Source: JAAUQA01 sp036351435 (GTDB lineage Bacteria > Pseudomonadota > Gammaproteobacteria > Competibacterales > Competibacteraceae). From it: DNA of 44,842 bases. Below, one piece after another: positions 24,321 to 34,036 of the stretch. Each line of letters begins with the position of its first letter. Position 1 is the stretch's first letter. The position numbers and the translations under genes were made by a program. The notes beneath the pieces were generated by a model. That model worked only from the letters and a program-made list of their open reading frames with translations. It was not told the origin of the DNA and did no database searches. The stretch covers positions 1 through 44,842 of the forward strand of contig JAZBPA010000368.1 in NCBI GenBank assembly GCA_036351435.1. Reading direction: 5' to 3'.

Positions 24321-24399
24321 ACACTAATTCCCCCGATCGCCACTTTTATCGTTGATCCATGTCAAGAATGCGCAGGATAATTGGAATAGCGCTCGAACT

Positions 24400-26286
24400 T
24401 CAAGCACTACGGCGTTGCGAGTGCCTTTTGAGGTGAACCAACAATAGTGAAACAGCTGCCGGTGTCACTCCCGGAATCCGCCCCGCTTGCCCCAGAGTAT
24501 CGGGACGTTGCCTGGCGAGTTTCTCGCAGACCTCGGCGGATAACCCCCGCACGTGGTGATAATCCAAATCACCCGGCAACTTCAGTTCCTCATAACGGCG
24601 GCTGCGCTGGATTTCATCCTGTTGCCGATCGATATACCCGGCGTATTTACACTGAATATCCACTTGTTCCGACACCTGAGAGTTATCTACACCGGGGCCA
24701 AGACCGGGCAAGCTCACCAAGTGCTCGTAGCTCACTTCCGGACGCCGCAACAGATCGATAGCCCGACTTTCTCGCGTCAAGGGGCCATTTAGGACTCGTT
24801 GCGCATCTTCCGCATTAAGCTGGCTTGGCCTAACCCAAGTGTCGGTCAGCCGCTGGCGTTCGCATTCAATTGCTTCGCGTTTAGTAGCGAAAGTTTGCCA
24901 GCGTTCCTCGTCCACGACGCCTAAACGGTAACCGATTTCAGTAAGCCGCAAATCGGCATTATCCTCCCGCAATAACAACCGATGTTCAGCGCGACTGGTA
25001 AACATCCGATAAGGCTCGCTAGTGCCGCGGGTAATCAGATCGTCTATCAATACACCAAGATAAGCTTCATCCCGACGCGGCCACCAAGGTTTCTTGCCTT
25101 GTACCCACAACGCAGCATTGATTCCGGCGAGTAAACCTTGCGCGCCAGCTTCCTCGTAACCCGTAGTGCCGTTGATCTGACCGGCGAAGAACAGGCCCTG
25201 CAAATAGCGGTTTTGCAGTGAATACTGCAAATCCCGTGGATCAAAAAAGTCATACTCAATCGCGTAACCTGGCCGAGTGAGGTGCGCGTTCTCCATCCCT
25301 TTGATGGAACGCACCAAGGCGAATTGAATATCGAATGGCAGGCTAGTGGAGATACCGTTCGGATAAACTTCCCGCGAATTTAAGCCTTCGGGTTCCAGAA
25401 AGATCTGATGCGAGGTCTTGTCGGCGAAGCGCATAATCTTATCTTCCACCGACGGACAATAGCGCGGCCCCACCCCTTCGATCACGCCGGCATACATCGG
25501 CGAACGATCCAAGCCACTGCGGATGATGTCGTGAGTCTGCTCGTTGGTATGGGTAATCCAACAGGAAATCTGCTGCGGATGTTCTTCAATCCGCCCCAAA
25601 TAAGAAAACACCGGGGTCGGCGTATCGCCCGGCTGTTCAATCAGTTGCCCGAAATCAATGGTGCTGCTGTCGATGCGCGGCGGAGTACCAGTTTTTAACC
25701 GACTAACCCGCAAAGGCAACGCCCGCAACCGCTCTGCCAAAGCATTAGACGGGGGATCACCCATCCGGCCACCCTGGTGATTGGACATCCCCACATGAAT
25801 CAATCCACCCAAAAAGGTACCGGTGGTTAATACCACTGCTCCGGCATGGAACTGAATACCGGTTTGCGTGACGACGCCGAGCACCCGGTCACCTTCGACG
25901 ATCAGGTCGGTCACCGCTTGTTGGAAGATGTGCAAGTTGGGCTGATTTTCCACCAGATCACGCACAGCGGCTTTATACAACGCCCGGTCGGCTTGCGCAC
26001 GCGTGGCTCGCACTGCCGGTCCCTTGCGGCTGTTGAGGGTCCGGAATTGAATACCGCCCCGATCTGCCGCCCGCGCCATGACTCCACCCAGCGCATCGAT
26101 TTCCTTGACCAGATGACCTTTGCCGATACCGCCGATAGCCGGATTACAGCTCATCTGGCCCACGGTTTCGATATTGTGGGTTAACAGCAAGGTGCTTAGC
26201 CCCATACGTGCTGCTGCTGTACAGGCTTCGGTGCCGGCATGACCGCCACCCACCACAATGACATCGAAGTGTTCTGGATAATGCAT
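24400..26286 (-). CDS. mnmG: tRNA uridine-5-carboxymethylaminomethyl modification enzyme MnmG
   Basis: MnmG (GidA), with MnmE, installs the cmnm5 group on wobble uridine 34 of several tRNAs using FAD, folate and NADH. The 628-residue protein has the N-terminal FAD-binding DVIVVGGGHAGTEACTAAARMG, the family signatures CNPAIGGIGKGHLVKEIDALGG, and GQINGTTGYEEAGAQGLLAGINA, and the C-terminal helical domain with SYEHLVSLPGLG. It begins at ATG 26286. Unlike in many gammaproteobacteria, it is not followed by rsmG or parAB; an unassigned stretch lies downstream instead. Confidence 0.98.
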   Translation of the reverse strand: MHYPEHFDVIVVGGGHAGTEACTAAARMGLSTLLLTHNIETVGQMSCNPAIGGIGKGHLVKEIDALGGVMARAADRGGIQFRTLNSRKGPAVRATRAQADRALYKAAVRDLVENQPNLHIFQQAVTDLIVEGDRVLGVVTQTGIQFHAGAVVLTTGTFLGGLIHVGMSNHQGGRMGDPPSNALAERLRALPLRVSRLKTGTPPRIDSSTIDFGQLIEQPGDTPTPVFSYLGRIEEHPQQISCWITHTNEQTHDIIRSGLDRSPMYAGVIEGVGPRYCPSVEDKIMRFADKTSHQIFLEPEGLNSREVYPNGISTSLPFDIQFALVRSIKGMENAHLTRPGYAIEYDFFDPRDLQYSLQNRYLQGLFFAGQINGTTGYEEAGAQGLLAGINAALWVQGKKPWWPRRDEAYLGVLIDDLITRGTSEPYRMFTSRAEHRLLLREDNADLRLTEIGYRLGVVDEERWQTFATKREAIECERQRLTDTWVRPSQLNAEDAQRVLNGPLTRESRAIDLLRRPEVSYEHLVSLPGLGPGVDNSQVSEQVDIQCKYAGYIDRQQDEIQRSRRYEELKLPGDLDYHHVRGLSAEVCEKLARQRPDTLGQAGRIPGVTPAAVSLLLVHLKRHSQRRSA

Positions 26287-26423
26287 GAGCTTACTGATGC
26301 GTCAGTGAAAAAAGATTGTGCATTGTAGACGGGATTGGGACGAGATTTAAGCCCCAGCGATAACCTGAATCACAGCAATAATACTCCTTGGGGATTCTTT
26401 GAATCGGTTGAATTGCACTCGGC

Positions 26424-26445
26424 TGATAAACCATATGGTTTATCA
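26424..26445. promoter_or_regulatory. Perfect 22-bp palindrome between mnmG and yhdP
   Basis: TGATAAACCATATGGTTTATCA is its own reverse complement over all 22 bases, with no loop. It lies 16 bases after the yhdP stop and 138 bases upstream of the mnmG start, both on the minus strand. An AT-rich perfect dyad of this length looks like a dimeric regulator operator for mnmG; it could also be a transcript-end structure for yhdP, although no T-tract follows. The regulator is not identifiable. Confidence 0.5.
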
Positions 26446-26460
26446 ACTTGTGTACCACGT

Positions 26461-29400
26461 TTATTTGGCAGGTTCAGCGGCAGGCTTATCAGCAGTTACT
26501 GGCTTGTCAATGGGCTCTATAATCGGTGCCTCCCAGGACCCAGTCAGCGTATAGTAATAACGGGCGACTTGATCGATGCCCGGTTTCAATAGCTGTTCCG
26601 CCAAAAAGGCTGCTGCTCCGACCACGGGACCCCCAGCGATGGTGCCGGCAATGGTCAACGGTGTGCCAACATGCGGTGTTACCGCGATAACCTGATCATA
26701 CCGGCGCTTGATTAAGTCGACCTTGCCTTGAATCGCGATGTCAGCGGTCGGGCCTTGCAGGTTGAAATCGTCGGTATACGCTTGGCCTTCTGCAAACGTA
26801 AAGCCCCCTTGAATTCGATCAAAACTCAGTCCTTTCTCGAACAAATCGCTGAAATCTAAGCGTAACCGCCGGGTTATATTATTCAAATTCAACAGACTGA
26901 AAATACGTCCCATACCAGGGTCGACGTTCACAAGCTGGCCAGAATCAATGTCGAAATCCAAGTAGCCTTCCAATCGTGTGGGCGAGAAATCGGTTAAAGC
27001 CCCTCGCCAACTGGCGGTTAATTCGGCGTGGGTTTCTCCACCTTCCAAGTCAGTGGTATAGCCTAAACTCCGCAGAGTTTCGCCTAAGCCTTTGCTGTTC
27101 AAGCCAGCCTGAATACGAGACAGGGGTCCCTGGTCGGTCATCAACCAGTTACCCGTGGCCGTCAACTCATGGTGCGGTGACTGTAGATATAAATCGGTTA
27201 GACGCAGACCTTCTGGCTGAGATTGGGTGGCGATTTTCAAGCGTCCTAAAGTACGATCTTCCCAACGCAGATCCTGAACGGAAATTGCTAAAGGCGGCAA
27301 CGAACGCGGATCAAAGCCATCTGCTTTTGCAGAACGGGGTGCCACAGTCTGGGAACGTGGTTCTAGCACCAATCGCTCCAATACACCCTGCACTGGCTCC
27401 GCCGAACCCTGCTTCGGCAGCGATAACCGCCCGGCAAGCGTTGCACTGTCTAATAGCAGTGCTGTGTGGTCATCCTGGGGTAATGCTTCCAGCGTTAGGT
27501 TGGGTATGCGCCAATCACCGATCAGCAATTCGTCGAAACGGGCATTCAAACGGGTCAACCAGTCAGGAAAACCTGTATTTGTTTCTGTCGAAGTGGGTGC
27601 TGTTAGTTGCCAGCGTGGCAGATGAGCGGTGACGACCAAACCGGGATCTTCCGGCAACTGTACCGAGTCGGGGCTGAGATCACCGATTCGTAAAGCTCCC
27701 CGATGGAACCGCGGTTGTTGCGGCCAATCGGCCCATTCCAAGACTGCTTGAGTATCTGGGGCGTAGTTCAGTTGAATCTCCATATTCCCAGCGTCACGCC
27801 GACGAACGGTGAGTTTAAAATCGCGCTTTTCTTCTGCATTCTTACCTAACGGCGTGGGCAATTCTACCGTCGCGCCTGCTAGGTCCGAACTTAATTCCAG
27901 AGCAAAATCCGGGCGCTTGGAAACACCTGTGGTCAGCACGTTGAGCACTAACTTCCAGGGTGTTTTGCCGACAATATAGGGTTTTAACCGGTCGTTATTT
28001 GCTAACGTCGCTGAGCCCCAGCGGCCTTGCAAGGTAAAGTTAATGGCGGGTTTATCGGGATTCTCCAGCGTATCTATGTCCAGCCGCGCCGGTTCGCCAC
28101 GTAGCACCAATCTTACATCGCGCGCCGTCAAGTTACGATCTGTAAAGTGCAAGTCGCCATGGACTTGACTCAAAAACACCCCTTGATCTAGCAACTTTAC
28201 GCTATTGCCGGTAAAACCGATGGTGCCTTGCGCATGGATAGGGCTTCTATCCAATGGAACAGATAAATTCAATGCCAGCGTGTTGTTGCCACTGGCTTGC
28301 ATGCCGGCAATATAGGGGCCTATCTTTTTTGCTAGAGGACTATCCCGCAACGCCGTCAATAAAGTTGTAGCCGGTCCACGGGCTAGACCATCTATCTCTA
28401 CTATGGCTTTGCCGAGGTCATTGATACGCGCGGTTCCCTGTTCTAATTCAGCATCAAGCAGAGTACCGGCGCTGGCCTGCATCTGAAACGTACGGTTGCG
28501 AAAGACGATTTCAGCTGCCAAATTTTCTATCCGGGGCCAGCCGGGTGCATAGTCCGCAATACCATCATGCACCCGCTGACGGGCTTCGAATAGACCTTGA
28601 CCATCAGCAAAGGGAAAATCCGCCAAATGGCCTTGAATTTTGAGTTGGCCCTTATCCACGCGGCCGCCAATCAATGCCCGGTCTAACCACTTGACCAGTC
28701 TAGGTTTCATGAGTTTGCGGGGTAGATACACTTTGATTCGACTCAAGTCCTCCAACGTATAGTCCAGCATGACATCCCAGTAGGGACTAACCCTATCCGT
28801 AGCTAGGGTTGCTGAGCCGTGCAGAGTGGCAGTGAGTCCGGGAGCAGCAATTTCGAGTCCTGTCGTCTCTACCTGAAGCCGATCATCTGTCTGCTGTCGC
28901 CAGTCAATTGCTCCATGCAAACGATCTCCGATGAAGGGCTCATCTAACGCAGCAGCGCTAAGTTCAAAATGCTGGGTATCGAGTTGCAGTCGTCCTTCGT
29001 TCCCCGCTAGGGTGATGTGTCCGGCCAGATCGGCGATAGCCGGAAGATGTTCCCAAGGCTGAGTCGTCAAATCCCGAAAATGGGCGGTTACACTGTAGCC
29101 GTCAAGCGACTGTAATTCATCGAACGGGATACGCCAAGTCAACGCTGGTAGCTTACCCGACGGATTTAGCCGCGCCAGCCAAAGCCGCTGCTGATCATTC
29201 AACCAAGGTTTTATCAGCGCAGTTAAATCCTGCAGACGTAATTGACTCGCATTACCTTGCAGCTGACCGGGTTGACCGGCTGCAGGCATCGCATAGTGCA
29301 GGTCAATCGGGCTGTCGATGGTGGTTAGACCTGCAGTATTTGTACCCTGCCAATGACTGCGGAATTGCCAACCACGCTCCGTAGCTTGCCAGTTGAAGGT

Positions 29401-30306
29401 AGTGCTTAATTGATCTAGTCGCGGTAACCAGGCTTGGACAGCGTGGGTTGCACCAGCGGGCGTTATGTCTTGCAAGTCAGCCCTTCCATGAAACCGGGTG
29501 AGTTTAAACGCTTGCCAATCACCCCACAGCTCCAAAGAACTGATCTGTCCTGTCGCTGGTAAGGTCAGTGATAACGGCCATCCCGCTAATTGCACACCTT
29601 CGGCGCGGGCGTAGACGACACCCTGCCAGTCGGCTGGGTCGTTGTTGTCTGCGTCCATTGTCAGTGCGAGCGAAAGCCGCTGTCCCAGAGCTTCCGGCAG
29701 TTCCATCGACAATCCCAGACGCTGTTGACCGGCTCTTCCGCGCAGACTCAGCCGCACATCTCGGAAAAACAGCTCCGGGTTAGCTGCGGAGATAGGCAAA
29801 CTTAATTCGCTGAGGGTGATGTCTAAGGAACCTACTGGGAACAGCCAGGCCGCTACAGATTCTAACGACGGAGCATTCCCGCCGGGTGACTGGGATGCGA
29901 TACCCAACCGGTTTTGAGCATCACGAGTCAGGCTCAAGCGGCCGCCCTGCAGGCGAATATGACGCGCAACCAAGCGTCCGTTGATTAGGGAACGGGGTAA
30001 ATCCAACCTAGCCCAAGCGTTTTGGAAACTGACCAGCGGCAAACCGCTATCCGGATCATGCAGATTGAATCCCTGGATCCGCAACACCGGTTCCCAACCC
30101 TGCCAACTTGCCGTTACCCGCTCTAGTTGGATGGGCAAGCCGAGATAATCACCGACTGCAGCCTCCAGCTCGGCCCGATAGGCAGTCAGTTGGGGGAGCA
30201 GTAACCGTATTGCCAACAACAGCAACAAGACCAGGATGCCCAGACAAAAACCCAGACGCACCACCCAATTCCAACGGTATGGCGGTGTAGAGGAGAGAGC
30301 GGTCAT
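26461..30306 (-). CDS. yhdP: YhdP-family AsmA-like envelope protein
   Basis: A 1281-residue protein with one N-terminal membrane anchor (LGFCLGILVLLLLLAIRLLLP) and a very long periplasmic part of repeating beta-strand character, including an AsmA-like C-terminal region (GFTFAEGQAYTDDFNLQGPTA). The C-terminal GTPLTIAGTIAGGPVVGAAAF is characteristic. YhdP is one of the AsmA-like proteins that carry phospholipid between inner and outer membrane in E. coli. Gene order maf-rng-yhdP matches E. coli. It starts 14 bases after the rng stop, so it is likely part of the same transcript. Confidence 0.94.
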   Translation of the reverse strand: MTALSSTPPYRWNWVVRLGFCLGILVLLLLLAIRLLLPQLTAYRAELEAAVGDYLGLPIQLERVTASWQGWEPVLRIQGFNLHDPDSGLPLVSFQNAWARLDLPRSLINGRLVARHIRLQGGRLSLTRDAQNRLGIASQSPGGNAPSLESVAAWLFPVGSLDITLSELSLPISAANPELFFRDVRLSLRGRAGQQRLGLSMELPEALGQRLSLALTMDADNNDPADWQGVVYARAEGVQLAGWPLSLTLPATGQISSLELWGDWQAFKLTRFHGRADLQDITPAGATHAVQAWLPRLDQLSTTFNWQATERGWQFRSHWQGTNTAGLTTIDSPIDLHYAMPAAGQPGQLQGNASQLRLQDLTALIKPWLNDQQRLWLARLNPSGKLPALTWRIPFDELQSLDGYSVTAHFRDLTTQPWEHLPAIADLAGHITLAGNEGRLQLDTQHFELSAAALDEPFIGDRLHGAIDWRQQTDDRLQVETTGLEIAAPGLTATLHGSATLATDRVSPYWDVMLDYTLEDLSRIKVYLPRKLMKPRLVKWLDRALIGGRVDKGQLKIQGHLADFPFADGQGLFEARQRVHDGIADYAPGWPRIENLAAEIVFRNRTFQMQASAGTLLDAELEQGTARINDLGKAIVEIDGLARGPATTLLTALRDSPLAKKIGPYIAGMQASGNNTLALNLSVPLDRSPIHAQGTIGFTGNSVKLLDQGVFLSQVHGDLHFTDRNLTARDVRLVLRGEPARLDIDTLENPDKPAINFTLQGRWGSATLANNDRLKPYIVGKTPWKLVLNVLTTGVSKRPDFALELSSDLAGATVELPTPLGKNAEEKRDFKLTVRRRDAGNMEIQLNYAPDTQAVLEWADWPQQPRFHRGALRIGDLSPDSVQLPEDPGLVVTAHLPRWQLTAPTSTETNTGFPDWLTRLNARFDELLIGDWRIPNLTLEALPQDDHTALLLDSATLAGRLSLPKQGSAEPVQGVLERLVLEPRSQTVAPRSAKADGFDPRSLPPLAISVQDLRWEDRTLGRLKIATQSQPEGLRLTDLYLQSPHHELTATGNWLMTDQGPLSRIQAGLNSKGLGETLRSLGYTTDLEGGETHAELTASWRGALTDFSPTRLEGYLDFDIDSGQLVNVDPGMGRIFSLLNLNNITRRLRLDFSDLFEKGLSFDRIQGGFTFAEGQAYTDDFNLQGPTADIAIQGKVDLIKRRYDQVIAVTPHVGTPLTIAGTIAGGPVVGAAAFLAEQLLKPGIDQVARYYYTLTGSWEAPIIEPIDKPVTADKPAAEPAK

Positions 30307-30320
30307 AAACCCCGAACGGT

Positions 30321-31808
30321 TTACATCAGCACGACATCGTACTGTTCTTGGGTGTACAGCAACTCGGCTTGAAATTTGATCGGTACGCCTATGTCTTCCT
30401 GCAATTCTGCGACATGAGCGGATTCCTCGTCCAACATGCGATCCGCAACTTCCTGCGATGCCAGCACCAAAAATTGACGCGCTTCATACTGACGCGCTTC
30501 ACGCAATAACTCCCGGAAAATCTCGTAGCAAACGGTTTCGATAGTTTTGACAGTACCCCGGCCAGCGCATTGCGGACACGGCTCGCAGAGCACTTGTTCC
30601 AGGCTTTCGCGGATGCGTTTGCGGGTCATCTCCACCAGCCCCAACGCCGAGACTTGTGAGATGTGGTTTCTAGCACGATCTTTTTCTAAGTATTTTTCCA
30701 GGGCCTTTAGTACCGCTTGCTGATGGTCAGGACTGGCCATATCAATGAAATCCAGAATGATGATGCCGCCTAGATTGCGCAGACAGAGTTGTCGGGCGAT
30801 CGCTTGGGCCGCTTCCAGATTGGTTTTGAAAATCGTCTCTTCCAAGTTGCGGTGACCGACGTAAGCGCCGGTATTGACGTCAATCGTGGTCATTGCCTCG
30901 GTCTGGTCGATAATCAGATAACCACCTGATTTTAATAACACCTTGCGGCTCAGTGCCTTCTGAATCTCATCTTCGATGTTATACAAATCGAAAATGGGGC
31001 GTTCGCCGGGATAATATTCGATCCGCGGTAACATCTCTGGAATGAATTTTTCCGCGAAGCGCCGCAAGCGTTCGCAGGTTTCTTCGGAATCGACCCGCAC
31101 CTTTTCCACTTCGGCGCCCACGAAATCCCGCAGAATACGTAATACTAAGGGCAGATCCTCGTAGATCGTGCCGGGTCCCCGCACTTCTTCGATACGCTCT
31201 TGGATCGATTCCCAGAGTCGTTGCAGAAACTGCATATCCGCCCGCAACGCCCATGGTTCCATGCCTTCCGCTGCGGTGCGCACAATGTAACCGCCACCGA
31301 ATTCGGCACGAAATGTACCGATGACATCTTTCAGACGCTGCCTTTCGCATTCCTCGTCGATCTTGACTGACACGCCTTCCACCCGCGAGTCAGGCAGGAA
31401 AACCAGAAACCGTGAGGGCAAAGTGATATGCGTAGTGAGCCGAGCTCCCTTATTGCCGATGGGGTCTTTGATGACTTGCACGACGATTTCCTGACCTTCT
31501 CGCACCAAATCATTGATCGCAATAGGTCGATTGCCGTCAGCAGCGAACGCGGCAGACTCATCGAATCGAATATCGGAAACATGTAGAAATGCAGCTCGAT
31601 CCAAGCCGATGTCAACGAAAGCGGCTTCCATACCCGGCAACACACGGCAGATTAAACCTTTGTAAATGTTGCCAACCAACCCGCGGCGGCGTTCCCGTTC
31701 GATAAAGGTTTCCTGTAATACGCCGTTTTCCACGACCGCAACCCGGGCTTCCCGGGGCATGACATTAATCAGGATTTCCTCGTTAGTACGCCGACTATTA
31801 GTGACCAT
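30321..31808 (-). CDS. rng: Ribonuclease G
   Basis: RNase G is an endonuclease of the RNase E/G family that processes the 5' end of 16S rRNA and some mRNAs. From ATG 31808 it has 495 residues, close to the E. coli length. It contains an S1-like region (GNIYKGLICRVLPGMEAAFVDIG), the nuclease motifs IIDQTEAMTTIDVNTG and GGIIILDFIDM with magnesium-binding aspartates, and the zinc-link cysteines in LCEPCPQCAGRG. The open frame extends upstream to 32045, but the extra 79 residues overlap maf and are not conserved. MVTNSRRTNEEILINV is the natural start. Confidence 0.97.
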   Translation of the reverse strand: MVTNSRRTNEEILINVMPREARVAVVENGVLQETFIERERRRGLVGNIYKGLICRVLPGMEAAFVDIGLDRAAFLHVSDIRFDESAAFAADGNRPIAINDLVREGQEIVVQVIKDPIGNKGARLTTHITLPSRFLVFLPDSRVEGVSVKIDEECERQRLKDVIGTFRAEFGGGYIVRTAAEGMEPWALRADMQFLQRLWESIQERIEEVRGPGTIYEDLPLVLRILRDFVGAEVEKVRVDSEETCERLRRFAEKFIPEMLPRIEYYPGERPIFDLYNIEDEIQKALSRKVLLKSGGYLIIDQTEAMTTIDVNTGAYVGHRNLEETIFKTNLEAAQAIARQLCLRNLGGIIILDFIDMASPDHQQAVLKALEKYLEKDRARNHISQVSALGLVEMTRKRIRESLEQVLCEPCPQCAGRGTVKTIETVCYEIFRELLREARQYEARQFLVLASQEVADRMLDEESAHVAELQEDIGVPIKFQAELLYTQEQYDVVLM

Positions 31809-31872
31809 AGATTTTCCATCACGTCGCTCGAGCAAACTCGGCGCCCATGCCAAGCGCATGGTTTGGGATAAG

Positions 31873-32460
31873 TTATAAGATAGGGATACTAAAATCCCGT
31901 AGTAATTCAGCGGTTTCGAACAGCGGTAGCCCCATGACCCCGGAATAGCTGCCACGCAATTCAGCAATGAATGCTGCAGCACATCCTTGAATACCGTAAC
32001 CACCGGCCTTATCCAATGGTTCGCCGGTTTCCCAATAGGCCGCACATTCTTGCGAATTTAATGACCGCCACCGCACCCAACTTTCTTGAACCCGCACGGC
32101 TTCCCGTTCCTCCATAACTAAAGCAACGGCGCTGAGTACCCGGTGTTCACGTCCAGATAAAGTATTCAGCATCGCCAGCCCTTCCTGCCGATCACGGGGT
32201 TTACCGAGAATGGCATCATCTACCACAACAGCAGTGTCTGCTCCCAATACCGGTCGGATTGCCCAGCGCGGCAGAGTAGCCCACCCCGCTTGCGCTTTGG
32301 CTAATGCTAACCGCGCCACATAGGCTTGCGGCTGTTCGCCGGGTAACGGGGTTTCCTCTACAGCAACGGTCAGCGGCTCATAGCGGACGCCGATCTGTTC
32401 CAATAAAGCACGTCGCCGTGGTGAACCGGAGGCCAAATAAATCCTTGCGCTCTGGAACAT
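31873..32460 (-). CDS. maf: Maf/YhdE-family nucleoside triphosphate pyrophosphatase
   Basis: Maf proteins hydrolyse non-canonical or pyrimidine NTPs to the monophosphate; the YhdE branch prefers dTTP and UTP. The 195-residue protein shows the N-terminal IYLASGSPRRRALLEQIG, the catalytic Asp in VLGADTAVVVDDAILGKP, LSGREHRVLSAV and the C-terminal GSYSGVMGLPLFET. It lies two bases after rlmH and 64 before rng. The rng neighbourhood favours the YhdE rather than the YceF branch; that is by context. Confidence 0.95.
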   Translation of the reverse strand: MFQSARIYLASGSPRRRALLEQIGVRYEPLTVAVEETPLPGEQPQAYVARLALAKAQAGWATLPRWAIRPVLGADTAVVVDDAILGKPRDRQEGLAMLNTLSGREHRVLSAVALVMEEREAVRVQESWVRWRSLNSQECAAYWETGEPLDKAGGYGIQGCAAAFIAELRGSYSGVMGLPLFETAELLRDFSIPIL

Positions 32461-32462
32461 AC

Positions 32463-32933
32463 TTAGGCCCGGTGGTAAGGATGGTTAGACAGAATACTCC
32501 ATGCACGGTAAATCTGTTCGGCTACCATGATCCGCACCAACGCATGGGGGAAGGTTAGGTTGGATAGCGACCAAATAGTTTCAGCGCGCTGCCGACACAC
32601 AGGCGCTAAGCCTTCGGGACCACCGATCAGCAAGGCTATATCCCGACCCCCATTCAACCAGCGGGTCAGTTGTTCAGCCAATTGCTGAGTATTCCAGAGC
32701 ACGCCTCGCTCGTCCAACGCAACGACGCCTACTCCGGTTGGAATCGCCGCTAACATCTTTTCACCTTCTTCCCGCTGCGCCCGTCCTGGGGCGACTGTCT
32801 TAGCCCGTTTTCCGGTGGGAATCTCCACTAATTGCAAGCGACATTCACGCGGCAGCCGAGTAGCATACTCGGAAAATCCCTGAGTAATCCAAGCGGGTAT
32901 GCGGGTGCCCACCGCAATTAAGTGGATGCGCAA
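32463..32933 (-). CDS. rlmH: 23S rRNA pseudouridine-1915 N3-methyltransferase
   Basis: RlmH, a small SPOUT methyltransferase, methylates pseudouridine 1915 in helix 69 of 23S rRNA on the 70S ribosome. The 156-residue protein begins MRIHLIAVGTRIPAWITQGFSEYATRLP and carries the knotted SAM-binding part LLIGGPEGLAP and the C-terminal LSNLTFPHALVRIMVAEQIYRAWSIL. It follows rsfS by 33 bases. The rsfS-rlmH pairing is widely conserved. Confidence 0.98.
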   Translation of the reverse strand: MRIHLIAVGTRIPAWITQGFSEYATRLPRECRLQLVEIPTGKRAKTVAPGRAQREEGEKMLAAIPTGVGVVALDERGVLWNTQQLAEQLTRWLNGGRDIALLIGGPEGLAPVCRQRAETIWSLSNLTFPHALVRIMVAEQIYRAWSILSNHPYHRA

Positions 32934-32966
32934 GCACTGTCTCCTGAGTTAAACCGCCGTAAGCGC

Positions 32967-33323
32967 TCAGAGTGCCTGAACAGAGGTGCTACGATTCGCT
33001 TGGCCAACCGACCATAACTTCTCAAGATTATAAAAATCCCGGGTATCGGGTTTCATGATATGGACCACGACATCACCGATGTCTACCAGCACCCATTCCG
33101 CTTCTCGTTCTCCCTCGACACCCAGAGGCCGAACGCCGGCTTGCTTGCACTTCTCGACCAACTTGTCGGCCAGCGCTTTAACATGACGGTCTGAGGTTCC
33201 GCTAGCTATCACCATTAAGTCGGTAAAACCGGCGACGTCACGCACGTCCAATGTTTTTAAATCCACCGCTTTGAGCTCTTCCAAAGCAGTAATGACGAGT
33301 GATTTCAGTGCTTCTAATTGCAT
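32967..33323 (-). CDS. rsfS: Ribosomal silencing factor RsfS
   Basis: RsfS (YbeB) binds ribosomal protein L14 and blocks subunit joining in slow growth. From ATG 33323 (MQLEALKSLVITALEELKAVDL) the protein has 118 residues. Family features are DLMVIASGTSDRHVKALAD, VEGEREAEWVLVDIGDVVVHIM and the C-terminal RDFYNLEKLWS. The open frame extends to 33428 but overlaps nadD there, and the added residues are not conserved. Confidence 0.97.
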   Translation of the reverse strand: MQLEALKSLVITALEELKAVDLKTLDVRDVAGFTDLMVIASGTSDRHVKALADKLVEKCKQAGVRPLGVEGEREAEWVLVDIGDVVVHIMKPDTRDFYNLEKLWSVGQANRSTSVQAL

Positions 33324-33349
33324 GCAGTCTCGCTGTGTTCCTAACAGTA

Positions 33350-34003
33350 TTAGTCTATGAGCGACCGGTACAGGCCCTGATCGCGGATGGTATGCCATAC
33401 GGAGTCCGGCATCAGATAACGGGGACAACGTCCCTGAGCCAACAACTCTCGGATCCGGGTAGCGGATATGGCTAGTTGGGTAATCGGTTGAAATAAAACG
33501 TATCCTGCTGGCTGTTCGTTCAGCATTTGTGGATCTCTAACACGCCGCTGGGTGACCAGCCCCCCCAATGCGTCCGAATGGGTCAGATCGTAGTTGGGTC
33601 GATACAACACCACGATATGCGCCGTATCGGAAATCTCCCGCCAGCGATGCCAATGATGCAGATCGCCAAATGCATCCATGCCTAATAATAGACAGAGTGA
33701 ACGGGTGCCGAGTTCGGCCCGTAACGACAACAGCGTATCAGCCATGAACGAGGGGCCATCCCGGTGCAACTCTCGTTCATCGACGATGAAATCAGCTTGC
33801 CCAGCGACCGCCTGCTGCAACATTGTCAAGCGCTGCGCTGGTGAAGCATTGGGTTGATTACGGTGCGGCGGTTGGCGGCTGGGGATGAACCGAATCTGCG
33901 CCAACCCCAGTTCTTCCTGTACTTCTAACGCCGCGCGCAAATGCCCGTAATGCACCGGATCAAAGGTTCCGCCGAGAATGCCGATAGGTTTCTCGCCGGA
34001 CAT
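33350..34003 (-). CDS. nadD: Nicotinate-nucleotide adenylyltransferase
   Basis: NadD adenylates nicotinate mononucleotide to deamido-NAD, a central NAD synthesis step. The 217-residue protein has the nucleotidyltransferase motif ILGGTFDPVHYGHLRAA, LCLLLGMDAFGDLHHWHRW, and the ISSTxIR-like SATRIRELLAQG. ATG 34003 is taken as the start; a GTG one codon upstream is in frame. It lies between proA and rsfS, the usual gammaproteobacterial arrangement. Confidence 0.97.
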   Translation of the reverse strand: MSGEKPIGILGGTFDPVHYGHLRAALEVQEELGLAQIRFIPSRQPPHRNQPNASPAQRLTMLQQAVAGQADFIVDERELHRDGPSFMADTLLSLRAELGTRSLCLLLGMDAFGDLHHWHRWREISDTAHIVVLYRPNYDLTHSDALGGLVTQRRVRDPQMLNEQPAGYVLFQPITQLAISATRIRELLAQGRCPRYLMPDSVWHTIRDQGLYRSLID

Positions 34004-34036
34004 CACCTTGCACTCATCGGATAAGAGTCAAATGGG

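Larger units (their letters stand above)
23698..24399. other. About 700-base stretch without a convincing gene
   Basis: Between the bufferin precursor and mnmG. It holds the inverted repeats at 23776-23824, then sequence in which both strands have short open frames (23848-24135 plus, 23991-24320 minus), neither resembling a protein I know. Base composition and frame changes would fit a decayed gene. I see no tRNA or riboswitch here. Confidence 0.5.

Noticed and set aside
26976..27632. 218-codon open frame on the plus strand
   Set aside because: Antisense inside yhdP, with no start context or family resemblance.
31809..32045. N-terminal extension of RNase G
   Set aside because: The 79 extra codons overlap maf and do not resemble RNase G; the ATG at 31808 fits the family start.
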